Source: Lachnospiraceae bacterium
GTDB lineage: Bacteria; Bacillota; Clostridia; Lachnospirales; Lachnospiraceae
Length of the DNA: 6,040 bases
Direction: 5' to 3'
Assembly: GCA_021205045.1 (NCBI GenBank)
Contig: JAJPYH010000194.1
Location: forward strand, 1 to 6,040
Positions within the stretch are counted from its first letter, which is position 1. The number at the start of each line of letters is the position of its first letter. The notes beneath the pieces are model-generated. The model was not told where the DNA came from. It saw nothing but the letters and a program-made list of their open reading frames with translations, and did no database searches. Of this stretch, positions 1 through 5,982 are shown one piece after another. The position numbers and the translations under genes were made by a program.

Positions 1-51
1 AATAAAGCTTCACCTTGGTCCAGCCGCCCTTAAAGGCCTCAGCGGCTCCGT
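1..51 (-). pseudogene. Continuation of the radical SAM gene in a shifted frame
   Basis: Read leftward from base 50, the second frame gives GAAEAFKGGWTKVKLY, which matches the usual radical SAM family segment that follows GLTEED (typically an AF-GGW-VKLY pattern). The preceding frame instead reads ...EEDI and then TAA at 54-52. Adding one base around 51-56 would join the halves as EEDI-Y-N-GAAEAF. This is therefore a one-base loss in the gene or in the assembly. The gene continues beyond the left edge of the window. Confidence 0.75.
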
Positions 52-1227
52 TTATATATCTTCCTCCGTCAGCCCCTTGTTGATCACGTTCCTCATCCGC
101 TGGCTTCCGGCCTCCGGTGCAAAGGTCAGACTGCTCTTTTTGATATCCTGCACCTTCTGCATCACGTCCAGAGAAAAGGAATCGATTCTCAGGGAGGGAA
201 GGGAAATATTGACGTGGCGCCTGTCGCACTCCTCAATCAGGAAATCAATCAGTTCCGGTAGCTTTGAATAATCGCTGGAGCTCAGAGAGCTTAGGGTAAT
301 CTCCTCCTGGCCGGTATTTTTGAGCATGGCGACGGCGTATTTTTTATTCCATTCCAGGCTGCGCTCCCGTACTGGCCGGTAAAGCTGTCCCGCCTGGCAG
401 AAACGGCAGCCACGGATACAGCCCCGCATGATCTCCAGCACCACCCGTTCCTGCACCACCTTCATATAGGGTACCACAGGCTTTTCCGGATAGTAGGTGT
501 CGGAAATATTCACCTCCACTTCCTTCAATACCTTAGCGGGAACGCCTGGGCGGTTGGGAGTGATGGAGAGAATGGTGCCGTCCTTCTTGTAGGCCACATC
601 ATAAAACATGGGAACATACATGCCTGGAACCTGGGCTGCCTTATACAGAAATTCCTCGCGGCTGTCTCCGTTTCTCCTGCTTTCCTTGTATAAATCCAGG
701 AGTCTCCGGTACTGCGTCTCCCCTTCACCGATATAAAACATATCAAAAAATTCCGCAATCGGCTCCGGGTTGTAGGTGCAGGGGCCTCCGCCCATGACAA
801 TCGGACAGGTCCAGTCTTTGCGTTCCTTTGCCAGAAGCGGAATCTGAGACAGATCGATCACCTGCAGGATATTGGTGTAGCACATTTCGTACTGAATGGT
901 GATCCCAAGAAAATCAAAATCCTTAATGGGGTCCTGGCTTTCCAAGGCAAAAAGGGGAATATGCTGCTCCCTCATGATCTTGTCCAAGTCCGTCCACGGG
1001 CTGTATACACGCTCGCACCAGGTATCTTCAAATTGATTGAACATATCGTAGAGAATCTGAATGCCGAGGTGAGACATGCCGATTTCGTACTGGTCAGGAA
1101 AGCACATGACGAAGCGGATGTCCGTCTCCTGCGGATTTTTGTACACCGCATTAACCTCATTGCCGATATACCTGGCTGGTTTCTCAACACTCAGTAAAAT
1201 ATCGTCACTTAATGCTAATTTTCTCAC
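52..1227 (-). CDS. B12-binding-type radical SAM protein, N-terminal part (frame broken near 52)
   Basis: Likely an iron-sulfur, S-adenosylmethionine-dependent enzyme of the TIGR03960-type family; its substrate is not established as far as I know. Residues about 35-175 look like a cobalamin-binding-like domain, with SHLG at 52-55, MGGG at 145-148 and GEGE at 167-170. The radical SAM CX3CX2C cluster motif is C270, C274, C277 within RGCIRGCRFCQAG. The frame ends at residue 391 after GLTEED, in the middle of the radical SAM domain, whereas family members run to roughly 600 residues; matching sequence continues at 1-50 in another frame. The start is GTG at 1227, chosen because TAAGGAGGT lies 5 bases upstream of it. 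In Clostridia this gene often sits near a DUF2344 gene and the ribonuclease G/L21/L27 genes, which would lie left of the window (inference). Base composition is less AT-rich than in the recombinase genes next door, as expected for a resident gene. Confidence 0.85.
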   Translation of the reverse strand: MRKLALSDDILLSVEKPARYIGNEVNAVYKNPQETDIRFVMCFPDQYEIGMSHLGIQILYDMFNQFEDTWCERVYSPWTDLDKIMREQHIPLFALESQDPIKDFDFLGITIQYEMCYTNILQVIDLSQIPLLAKERKDWTCPIVMGGGPCTYNPEPIAEFFDMFYIGEGETQYRRLLDLYKESRRNGDSREEFLYKAAQVPGMYVPMFYDVAYKKDGTILSITPNRPGVPAKVLKEVEVNISDTYYPEKPVVPYMKVVQERVVLEIMRGCIRGCRFCQAGQLYRPVRERSLEWNKKYAVAMLKNTGQEEITLSSLSSSDYSKLPELIDFLIEECDRRHVNISLPSLRIDSFSLDVMQKVQDIKKSSLTFAPEAGSQRMRNVINKGLTEEDI

Positions 1228-1624
1228 CTAAACCTCCTTACAATTTGGCAAAAGTGCATAATTTTATTTTTGTTATTTTTACGCTATATTCAGTGCCATT
1301 GTTTTAAAAACAGAAACACTATTGGCTTTTATTCAAGTAAAATTCCGCGGTACACGGACGCTTTAATGGATCATTTTTTGTAAAAACATGCGGCTTGCAA
1401 CAAGAATATAAAAATAAATCTACACATCACTAAACAGCATTATATGAACTAAATAACATCAAGTATCATTAAAAAATACTATAAATAACGAAGAAACTGC
1501 TTTTTTTGTTGCAAGCCGTATTGCGAAGAAATTGCAACACACCACATTATAATTGCAACAATACTTAAAAATTAGTTTGAATTACAGCAGAAACATGTAC
1601 TTACCTACAAAGTATATTTTACAT
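1228..1624. other. AT-rich gene-free region, candidate element end / attachment region
   Basis: This stretch of about 400 bases separates the 3' end of the second recombinase from the start of the radical SAM gene. I see no credible coding frame in it. It is strongly AT-rich with long A and T runs, and it holds a cluster of TTGCAACA repeats and a 13-bp inverted repeat (separate entries). The part next to the radical SAM gene should carry that gene's promoter, but no convincing -35/-10 pair stands out. Integrase genes commonly lie beside the attachment site, so one boundary of the integrated element is probably here; the exact core cannot be fixed without the other end. No GC-rich terminator with a T tract was found after recombinase 2. 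Confidence 0.5.
1391..1560. repeat. TTGCAACA repeat cluster with 13-bp inverted repeat
   Basis: TTGCAACA occurs at 1395-1402, 1532-1539 and 1553-1560 on the plus strand and at 1507-1514 on the minus strand. The last two plus-strand copies sit in identical AATTGCAACA decamers and start exactly 21 bp apart, about two helical turns. Copy 1 and the minus-strand copy are part of a perfect 13-bp inverted repeat, CGGCTTGCAACAA (1391-1403) against its complement (1506-1518). A near-duplicate 12-mer, CGAAGAAACTGC (1489-1500) and CGAAGAAATTGC (1524-1535), adds to the repetition. Such repeats beside an integrase gene resemble arm-type integrase or excisionase binding sites, as in Tn916-like elements; that role is inference. 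Confidence 0.6.
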
Positions 1625-2932
1625 TCACAGAAGATCCAATCCATCTGCATATTCCGTAAGATCAAGTATTTCTTTCTCCTCCGGTTTGACTTTTTCCCAA
1701 AAAATCTGTGCCTGTTCTGAGCCATCATACACTTTCTTCGTAAACTCCGGATTAAAATGTCCCATACATTCGGATATTGCTTTCATGGAGATCCCGTCTT
1801 CTGCCAACAAGGACGCATATGTATGGCGCAGCCCATGCCATGTGATATATTCAATATTGCACATTTCCAACAGCCGGCGGTATGGCTTATACATGTTTGA
1901 TCTATTATATGGTTTTCCATTGCTTTGAAAGCATATATACCCGTAATCTTTGAAGTTGTATGTGATGCTTTTTAAAGTATCGTATTTTCTTTTCGTCATA
2001 ATAATGTCGTCAATAACAAAATCAGCTAACGGGATAGATCGGACGCCATTCTGGGTTTTTGTAACAACCCTCTGGGAATACAATTCTCCTGTTTCCAAAC
2101 CTACACTATCCATTGTCCGCCCAACCTGATGCCGCAGGTTCAGGATCTTTTTCCCAAAATCAATATCTGAGAATTTGATTCCCAGTGCTTCACTGATCCT
2201 GGCCCCAGTCGTAATAGTGAACAGGAGCGGCATATATATGGGGGGAATTTGTTCTTTGGCTGTATACAAAAGCAGAGAGACTTCTTCTGCAGATAGAACC
2301 CTGTATGCATCCGGGAGACTGTCTTCATCAAGGCTGTAACTTCTTTCCCTGAATTTTTCCTGTTTTTTCTTTCGTTTCATTTTCTCTATTACATCCGGGG
2401 TCGGGTCAGAACTTATCAGGTTTTTTGCCGTCGCAAACGAAAAAGAAGACCTTAGAACAGTGCATCCGTGTATAAACAGGCTTTTGCTGGGAAAAGAACT
2501 CAAAGCATCAGAAATATTATCCCTTCCCAGTTCGGACAGTTTCTTTTTTTCGCCCCAGCATTTAAGAAGATAATTATAGATAATGTTCCTATATGTGACA
2601 AAAGTGCTGTATGTAATCTGGATTTCATCAATCATATAATAATATAGCCAATAATCATAAAGCTCTTTTACAGAAACATCAAAAGGAGAATAACTGTGAT
2701 CAATAAGCTGGGCGATAATCTCTTCTTTTGCTTTCTGGGCAGCCCTGATTGTTTTAAAACCTCCCTTTTGTACAGCTTTTTCCTCCCCGTTTTCAAACCG
2801 CAGACGAAACCGGATACAATATTTTCCTCTTTCAGAGGTGATTGAATTCCTAAAGGTCCATGATTGAATAGCTCCGTAAGCAAATATATTACTGACTGGA
2901 GGCTTTTCAATCACTTTTCCCCTTGTTTTCAT
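1625..2932 (-). CDS. Tyrosine recombinase / integrase 2 (435 aa)
   Basis: A phage/ICE-type site-specific recombinase that would cut and rejoin DNA at attachment sites through a covalent phosphotyrosine. Residues about 35-80 look like an AP2-like arm-binding domain (YCIRFRLRF...GGFKTIRAAQKAK). Residues about 83-175 form the core-binding SAM-like domain, and about 210-410 the catalytic domain. The catalytic set is complete: R245 in TTGARISEALG, K292 in VVTKTQNGVRSIPL, H366 and R369 in WHGLRHTYAS, H392 in MGHFNPEF, and nucleophile Y402 in KKVYDG. The start is ATG at 2932-2930, with GGAGG at 2940-2944 seven bases upstream; the frame stays open to 3184, but that part only shadows recombinase 1. 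The ATG overlaps the TAA of recombinase 1 by one base, so translation of the two is probably coupled. It is clearly different in sequence from recombinase 1, so it is not a recent duplicate. Confidence 0.93.
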   Translation of the reverse strand: MKTRGKVIEKPPVSNIFAYGAIQSWTFRNSITSERGKYCIRFRLRFENGEEKAVQKGGFKTIRAAQKAKEEIIAQLIDHSYSPFDVSVKELYDYWLYYYMIDEIQITYSTFVTYRNIIYNYLLKCWGEKKKLSELGRDNISDALSSFPSKSLFIHGCTVLRSSFSFATAKNLISSDPTPDVIEKMKRKKKQEKFRERSYSLDEDSLPDAYRVLSAEEVSLLLYTAKEQIPPIYMPLLFTITTGARISEALGIKFSDIDFGKKILNLRHQVGRTMDSVGLETGELYSQRVVTKTQNGVRSIPLADFVIDDIIMTKRKYDTLKSITYNFKDYGYICFQSNGKPYNRSNMYKPYRRLLEMCNIEYITWHGLRHTYASLLAEDGISMKAISECMGHFNPEFTKKVYDGSEQAQIFWEKVKPEEKEILDLTEYADGLDLL

Positions 2933-4155
2933 TAAAGCACCTCCCTTCGGTCTCTTCTTGCACAAAAGGAAGATGCGATCGGATCCATTTTCCCATCTAC
3001 ATATGCCCGGATGTCTTCTTTCCCTTGAATGATCCCGCAGTATATATCCAGAGTTGTCCCTACGCTCTTGTGCCCCATCATTTTTGACAATTTTTCCAAA
3101 GAAACCCCCTGTTCCAGCATGATGGTGGCAAATACGTGTCTCCGAGCATGTAATCCTGCTTTTGGGATACCGATTCTGCTGCATATAACGTCAAGCGCAT
3201 TTTTGCATGTACTATAACTTTTTATTGTCCCTTTGGGCCCAAGGCAGAGATAATCAAGAAACTCTGAAGAAAACTCCTCCTTTGTATTGGCATAGAGGTG
3301 ATTCTGGTCATTCCTCCTTTGAACTCCATCGAGGATAAAATCAGGGACACGCAAACATCGATAGCTGCAAAGAGATTTTGGAGGTTTAAAAGAACATCCG
3401 CAGCCCTGAAATTCGTGGGTATTATCTTCTTTTATTGTGACCCTTACATCCCTGGTATACTGTCTTTTAATATCAACGGTCTTTTCTTTAAGGTCAAAAT
3501 CATCATATCTTATGCCAAGAATCTCCCCTGTACGCAGCCCTAAAAACATAGCCAGCATAACTTCTAAATAAATGCTGCCATAATTGTATTCCTTTACTGC
3601 TGCCAGCAACTTTTTTAGTTGTTCTTCAGTGTATACAATTACTTTTGGGACGTTTGCTTTCGGTATTTTTACGTTTTCCATTGGATTGACGGACAGGAGG
3701 CGCTCTGCCACTGCGTCTTTCATTGCCACCGACAATACTTTGTGGCTCATGTACTTTGCGCTTTTGCATATGGGTTCTACTCTGTCCAGGATTTTTTGAA
3801 TATGGGCTGCAGTGATGTATTTAAGCAAAACATCATCTTCCAGAGATGGCAGGACCATATCAAAGATAACCCATGCACACGTAGCTTGATACGAACCATA
3901 GGCGTAAGCCTGCAGGTTTTCCTTGTACCAATATGTGAGGTAACTGGAAAGAGTATACTTCATCCCTGTTGCTTTTTTGATAGCGTCCATGGATTTCAGA
4001 AAAGAGTCCTGGTCGATCTCATACATAGCCTCTGCATCTTCGTAGCTTTGAAATCCATCTTTTGTCTTATATTCAATGTGATATGTCTTCTGGTTCACCT
4101 CCTTTGCTGTATATCCCCAGCCATTTTCATTGTAAAATATCTGATTCTTGTTCAT
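2932..4155 (-). CDS. Tyrosine recombinase / integrase 1 (407 aa)
   Basis: Site-specific recombinase of the phage/ICE integrase type, with the usual length of about 400 residues. The N-terminal 55 residues (NENGWGYTAKEV...YHIEYKTKDGF) probably bind arm-type sites. Residues about 60-150 are the core-binding domain and about 170-380 the catalytic domain. Catalytic residues are all visible: R208 in GLRTGEILGIR, a probable K260 in KPPKSL, H336 and R339 in HARRH (a variant of the common HxLRH), H362 in MMGHKSVG, and Y372 in LDIYCG. The start is ATG at 4155-4153, chosen because AAGGAG lies nine bases upstream; the frame is open to 4269, but the extra 38 residues cover the promoter and operator region and look noncoding. 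It follows the excisionase-like gene by 165 bases and overlaps recombinase 2 by one base. A strong promoter at 4211-4239 should drive it together with recombinase 2. Confidence 0.93.
   Translation of the reverse strand: MNKNQIFYNENGWGYTAKEVNQKTYHIEYKTKDGFQSYEDAEAMYEIDQDSFLKSMDAIKKATGMKYTLSSYLTYWYKENLQAYAYGSYQATCAWVIFDMVLPSLEDDVLLKYITAAHIQKILDRVEPICKSAKYMSHKVLSVAMKDAVAERLLSVNPMENVKIPKANVPKVIVYTEEQLKKLLAAVKEYNYGSIYLEVMLAMFLGLRTGEILGIRYDDFDLKEKTVDIKRQYTRDVRVTIKEDNTHEFQGCGCSFKPPKSLCSYRCLRVPDFILDGVQRRNDQNHLYANTKEEFSSEFLDYLCLGPKGTIKSYSTCKNALDVICSRIGIPKAGLHARRHVFATIMLEQGVSLEKLSKMMGHKSVGTTLDIYCGIIQGKEDIRAYVDGKMDPIASSFCARRDRREVL
2940..2944 (-). promoter_or_regulatory. Ribosome binding site of recombinase 2
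   Basis: GGAGG lies seven bases before the ATG at 2932-2930, within the last codons of recombinase 1. It decides the start against the longer open frame reaching to 3184, and it fits reinitiation or coupling at the TAATG junction. Confidence 0.8.
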
Positions 4156-4164
4156 GTTCAAGTT

Positions 4165-4170
4165 CTCCTT
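4165..4170 (-). promoter_or_regulatory. Ribosome binding site of recombinase 1
   Basis: AAGGAG lies nine bases before the ATG at 4155-4153. It selects this start over the upstream in-frame ATG at 4269, which has no such site and would translate through the promoter. Confidence 0.8.
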
Positions 4171-4210
4171 AATGAAAGAATCCTGCCTATAAACAATTCC
4201 ATGCATTGAG

Positions 4211-4239
4211 ATTATACGAAATTTTGTTCTGATTTTCAA
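4211..4239 (-). promoter_or_regulatory. Sigma-70-type promoter for the two recombinase genes
   Basis: On the minus strand TTGAAA (4239-4234) is followed after exactly 17 bases by a perfect TATAAT (4216-4211). Transcription would start near 4204, giving a leader of about 50 bases before the ATG of recombinase 1. The -10 box overlaps one arm of an 11-bp inverted repeat, and the other arm lies just upstream of the -35 box, so the promoter is probably controlled by a dimeric DNA-binding protein. Which protein is unknown. Confidence 0.75.
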
Positions 4240-4251
4240 TATTTCGTATAA
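4212..4251. repeat. 11-bp perfect inverted repeat around the recombinase promoter
   Basis: TTATACGAAAT (4212-4222) is the exact reverse complement of ATTTCGTATAA (4241-4251), with an 18-base spacer. The spacer contains the -35 box, and one arm overlaps the -10 box. This is a typical layout for an operator; binding by the excisionase-like protein, a recombinase or an off-window repressor is inference. Confidence 0.7.
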
Positions 4252-4320
4252 AATAATGCAATAATGCAATGAATTTCGCTATTGGCAGGTTTTGTCTTTT
4301 TTTTATAGATAAACGATGTT

Positions 4321-4509
4321 TTAGAATTCTCCACTGACCCATTCATCAAATTTTTGTCTGGGTATCCTGTATACCCTCCCTATCTTAATTACCTTAAATG
4401 GTTTTTGGTTTTTGTATGCTTCGCGGACGAACTGGTAAGCTGTTGTTCTCCCAACTTGTAAAATTCTCTGAACATCTTCAACATCGTAAAGCTGTTTGGT
4501 TTCCGGCAT
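4321..4509 (-). CDS. Excisionase-like small helix-turn-helix protein (62 aa)
   Basis: A short DNA-binding protein of the excisionase/MerR-like HTH_17 type. Residues 7-31 (LYDVEDVQRILQVGRTTAYQF...) form the helix-turn-helix, and the C-terminal part (VIKIGRVYRIPRQKFDEWV) is the characteristic wing and final helix. Such proteins bend DNA at attachment sites and favour excision by the partner integrase, and some also control its expression. The start is ATG at 4509-4507, preceded by GGGAG at 4518-4522 within GGAGGGAG. The frame is open to 4770, but the extra N-terminus would be read through the omega RNA and IS right end, so it is rejected. A minus-strand TTGCAACA (4516-4509) spans the start codon, the same motif as in the cluster beside recombinase 2. 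It lies upstream of both recombinases on the same strand, which fits an integration/excision module. Confidence 0.87.
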   Translation of the reverse strand: MPETKQLYDVEDVQRILQVGRTTAYQFVREAYKNQKPFKVIKIGRVYRIPRQKFDEWVSGEF

Positions 4510-4517
4510 GTTGCAAT

Positions 4518-4525
4518 CTCCCTCC
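4518..4525 (-). promoter_or_regulatory. Ribosome binding site of the excisionase-like gene
   Basis: GGAGGGAG on the minus strand ends eight bases before the ATG at 4509-4507. It fixes the 62-residue start and excludes the 149-residue reading that would run through the IS end. Confidence 0.75.
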
Positions 4526-4618
4526 AATATTTTATAATAAAGACCACTTTCCCAACTATGCATTGCATAATAAGCGGCAATGAATTGCCAAAATTCATCT
4601 GTATGCTGTCTGACATCT

Positions 4619-4638
4619 CCCACATGCAAGCATGTGGG
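4619..4638 (-). repeat. Right-end hairpin of the IS element
   Basis: CCCACATGC (4619-4627) and GCATGTGGG (4630-4638) are perfect complements separated by two bases. The hairpin is followed on the minus strand by AGATGTCA, ending at 4611. In IS200/IS605 elements such an imperfectly placed hairpin near the end is bound by the Y1 transposase TnpA for single-strand transposition. Confidence 0.75.
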
Positions 4639-4819
4639 GTTCTGGGACGGTTTTCCAGCACACCGTACTCGCAACCATGTAGATGTTGCTTTGGGGGTAT
4701 GCTTACTGCGCCGGAGCCCAGCCTTGTCTGGCGTACCCAAGCCACCCAATGGCAGTTTAGCGGGTACCATGCGATGTCAAACATGTTAATTATGAGTTTA
4801 TAGTTACATTTATGAGATC

Positions 4820-4835
4820 CCGGGTTAAATCCCGG
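4820..4835 (-). repeat. GC hairpin holding the tnpB stop codon in its loop
   Basis: CCGGG (4820-4824) pairs with CCCGG (4831-4835), and the six-base loop contains the TAA stop (4827-4825). The stem also encodes the final Ser-Gly-Ile codons, so the protein end and the start of the omega RNA structure appear to share bases. Confidence 0.5.
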
Positions 4836-5982
4836 AGTTGCATACTTTGTATCCGGACGCCTTGATTTCCTTAATCCGGACGTCCATTTTTGTTTTAAAA
4901 GTACTGAAATCAGATTTACAAGTTACATAATCAGGAAATTTAATCTCCCCGTCCGGATGCATTAACAGGTAAGCGGAATACAGATCCCTTTGGACTTTAG
5001 TGCCGTCCGATAAGCTGTACATCCGCTGATTTAATTCTTTCTTGATGAATTGGTTTGCTGTATGGTCATACTGGCTTGCCCTGTATTTGGACGGGACGAC
5101 AATATAATGGGCATCCCTAAATTTATGTTTCAACTCCTCCTGAAACTGGCCGGGACAGCGGTTCTGGATAGATCTCCCAAAGCGTTTCCGTCTGGAGAAC
5201 TTTTTTGTGCCATCCTCGCGGACAGTAACTTTAGGTTCTTTAGCCTTGCGTTTCAACTTGCCCGCATTCTTAGGCTCCGTAATCAGGATATCGCCCATAG
5301 AGCGGATATTGTTCGCTATTTCCCGGTTAGCGAACTTACGGCTATCCGCGTTCTTGCGGGCAATCCCGGTATGCTGTTCTTTCGTCTTTAAATAGGACTT
5401 AGAGTATATCCACGGCTGCCTTTGCGACCTGGGCTTGACCGTCCCGTCCTCATTGTAATTGTCCGGGTTCATGGCCCGGCGGGACCTGTCCATCTTCCGT
5501 AAAAGCCGCCGTTCCAGTTTTTCTGATTCTCTGGTGGACTTATGGTCCCGCTCCGCCAGGTTGTCGAGGATCATCCCGTCCTTTGATACGGCTGCAACCG
5601 ACTGGGTGCCGATGTCGCAGCCGACCGGCCCGGTTTTGGAAAAGTCATGGCGGGGCGACCCGTCTTTTTTCTTTTTGGGGCAGGCCCTGCCCTCCACTGT
5701 GACCTGTACATAAACCCTCAGTTTTCCCCGGGCCCTGACACATTTCAGTGCCGCATAGCAGGGCCGGAATGTATCCAGTATGATACCTTCCTTTGCGTAA
5801 GCGTCCACTGCTGTTTTTTCTGCGACAGCGGGGTTTTCAAGATAATGAATGATTTTATGTGCCCCGTCCATTAAAAATAAATCTTTATCAGGGATCTTGC
5901 CCCCAAAAGTGCCGATTCCATCGGCCGAGAAAGCTAATTTACCATCCCTAACCCGGATAAACCGGAATAGCTTTGCAATCCT
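4825..5982 (-). pseudogene. tnpB: TnpB-like RNA-guided nuclease, 5'-truncated, zinc-finger-less
   Basis: IS605 OrfB/TnpB-type protein. TnpB cuts DNA next to a target-adjacent motif using omega RNA, helping the element persist. Numbered from the Met at 5871 (348 residues), the RuvC triad is visible: D86 in GCDIGTQ, E199 in ILITEPKN, and D296 in VQRDLYSAYL. The Cys4 zinc finger usual between the last two is absent: the segment 262-296 (KYRASQYDH...LSDGTKVQRD) has no cysteine. The protein ends in KVCNSGI, which I associate with a distinct clostridial TnpB-like subfamily of nearly 500 residues. Reading upstream of 5871 stays open and family-like (FIRVRDGKLAFSADG...GGKIPDKD) until TAG at 5985-5983, and the Met at 5871 has no ribosome binding site, so it is probably not a true start. 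Roughly the first third, including the usual N-terminal DNA/RNA-binding part, is missing. Catalytic residues are intact, so it does not look like a RuvC-dead repressor. An alternative is a functional short protein from a non-ATG start; I consider that less likely. Confidence 0.75.

Larger units (their letters stand above)
4182..4289. repeat. Larger nested dyad with tandem octamer in the excisionase-recombinase gap
   Basis: Outside the 11-bp repeat, AATTCCATGCATT (4195-4207) pairs with AATGCAATGAATT (4263-4275) at 11 of 13 positions, and CCTGCC (4182-4187) pairs with GGCAGG (4284-4289). A tandem repeat ATAATGCA at 4253-4260 and 4261-4268 shifts the inner and outer symmetry axes by 3-4 bp. The result is an imperfect palindrome of about 108 bp centred on the promoter. 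It may be a set of operator sites or a structured site recognised by the recombinases. Confidence 0.5.
4611..4835 (-). ncRNA. TnpB omega RNA (reRNA) scaffold
   Basis: TnpB nucleases use an RNA formed from the 3' end of tnpB and the element's right end, with the guide supplied by the flanking DNA. This minus-strand tail has the expected dense pairing. GTACCC pairs with GGGTAC and encloses the hairpin GCCA-TTGGG-TGGC; GCAAC pairs with GTTGC; ACGGT pairs with ACCGT; and a terminal 9-bp hairpin precedes GATGTCA. A GC stem around the tnpB stop codon would be its 5' part. The guide would begin at 4610 and run leftward (GACAGCATACAGATGA...), into the leader of the excisionase-like gene. The 5' end is a guess. 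No coding frame here is credible. Confidence 0.65.

Noticed and set aside
1391..1560. Repeat cluster as a CRISPR array
   Set aside because: The repeat is only 8-10 bases, spacing is irregular, one copy is inverted, and no cas genes are present.
2933..3184. 84-residue N-terminal extension of recombinase 2
   Set aside because: It lies inside the catalytic domain of recombinase 1 in another frame, has no integrase-like content, and GGAGG marks the ATG at 2932.
3619..4209. Plus-strand open frame of 196 codons
   Set aside because: It is antisense to recombinase 1, rich in Cys and Phe as shadow frames of AT-rich genes are, and lacks a ribosome binding site.
4212..4251. Resemblance of the inverted repeat to loxP arms (TATACGAA)
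   Set aside because: The arms point the opposite way around the spacer, the spacer is 18 rather than 8 bases, and the match is short; the promoter-operator reading explains it better.
4156..4269. 38-residue N-terminal extension of recombinase 1
   Set aside because: It would be translated across the promoter and inverted repeat, has no ribosome binding site, and AAGGAG marks the ATG at 4155.
4576..4589. GGCAAT-GA-ATTGCC dyad upstream of the excisionase gene as operator or promoter
   Set aside because: The arms are only six bases and no well-spaced -35/-10 pair accompanies them; not enough to annotate.
4510..4770. N-terminal extension of the excisionase-like frame to 149 residues
   Set aside because: It runs through the IS right-end hairpin and omega RNA region, has no family resemblance, and a good ribosome binding site precedes the start at 4509.
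1609..4851. ACAAAGTAT at 1609-1617 and its complement at 4843-4851 as element ends
   Set aside because: The match is only nine AT-rich bases, and the second copy lies inside tnpB codons; chance is sufficient.
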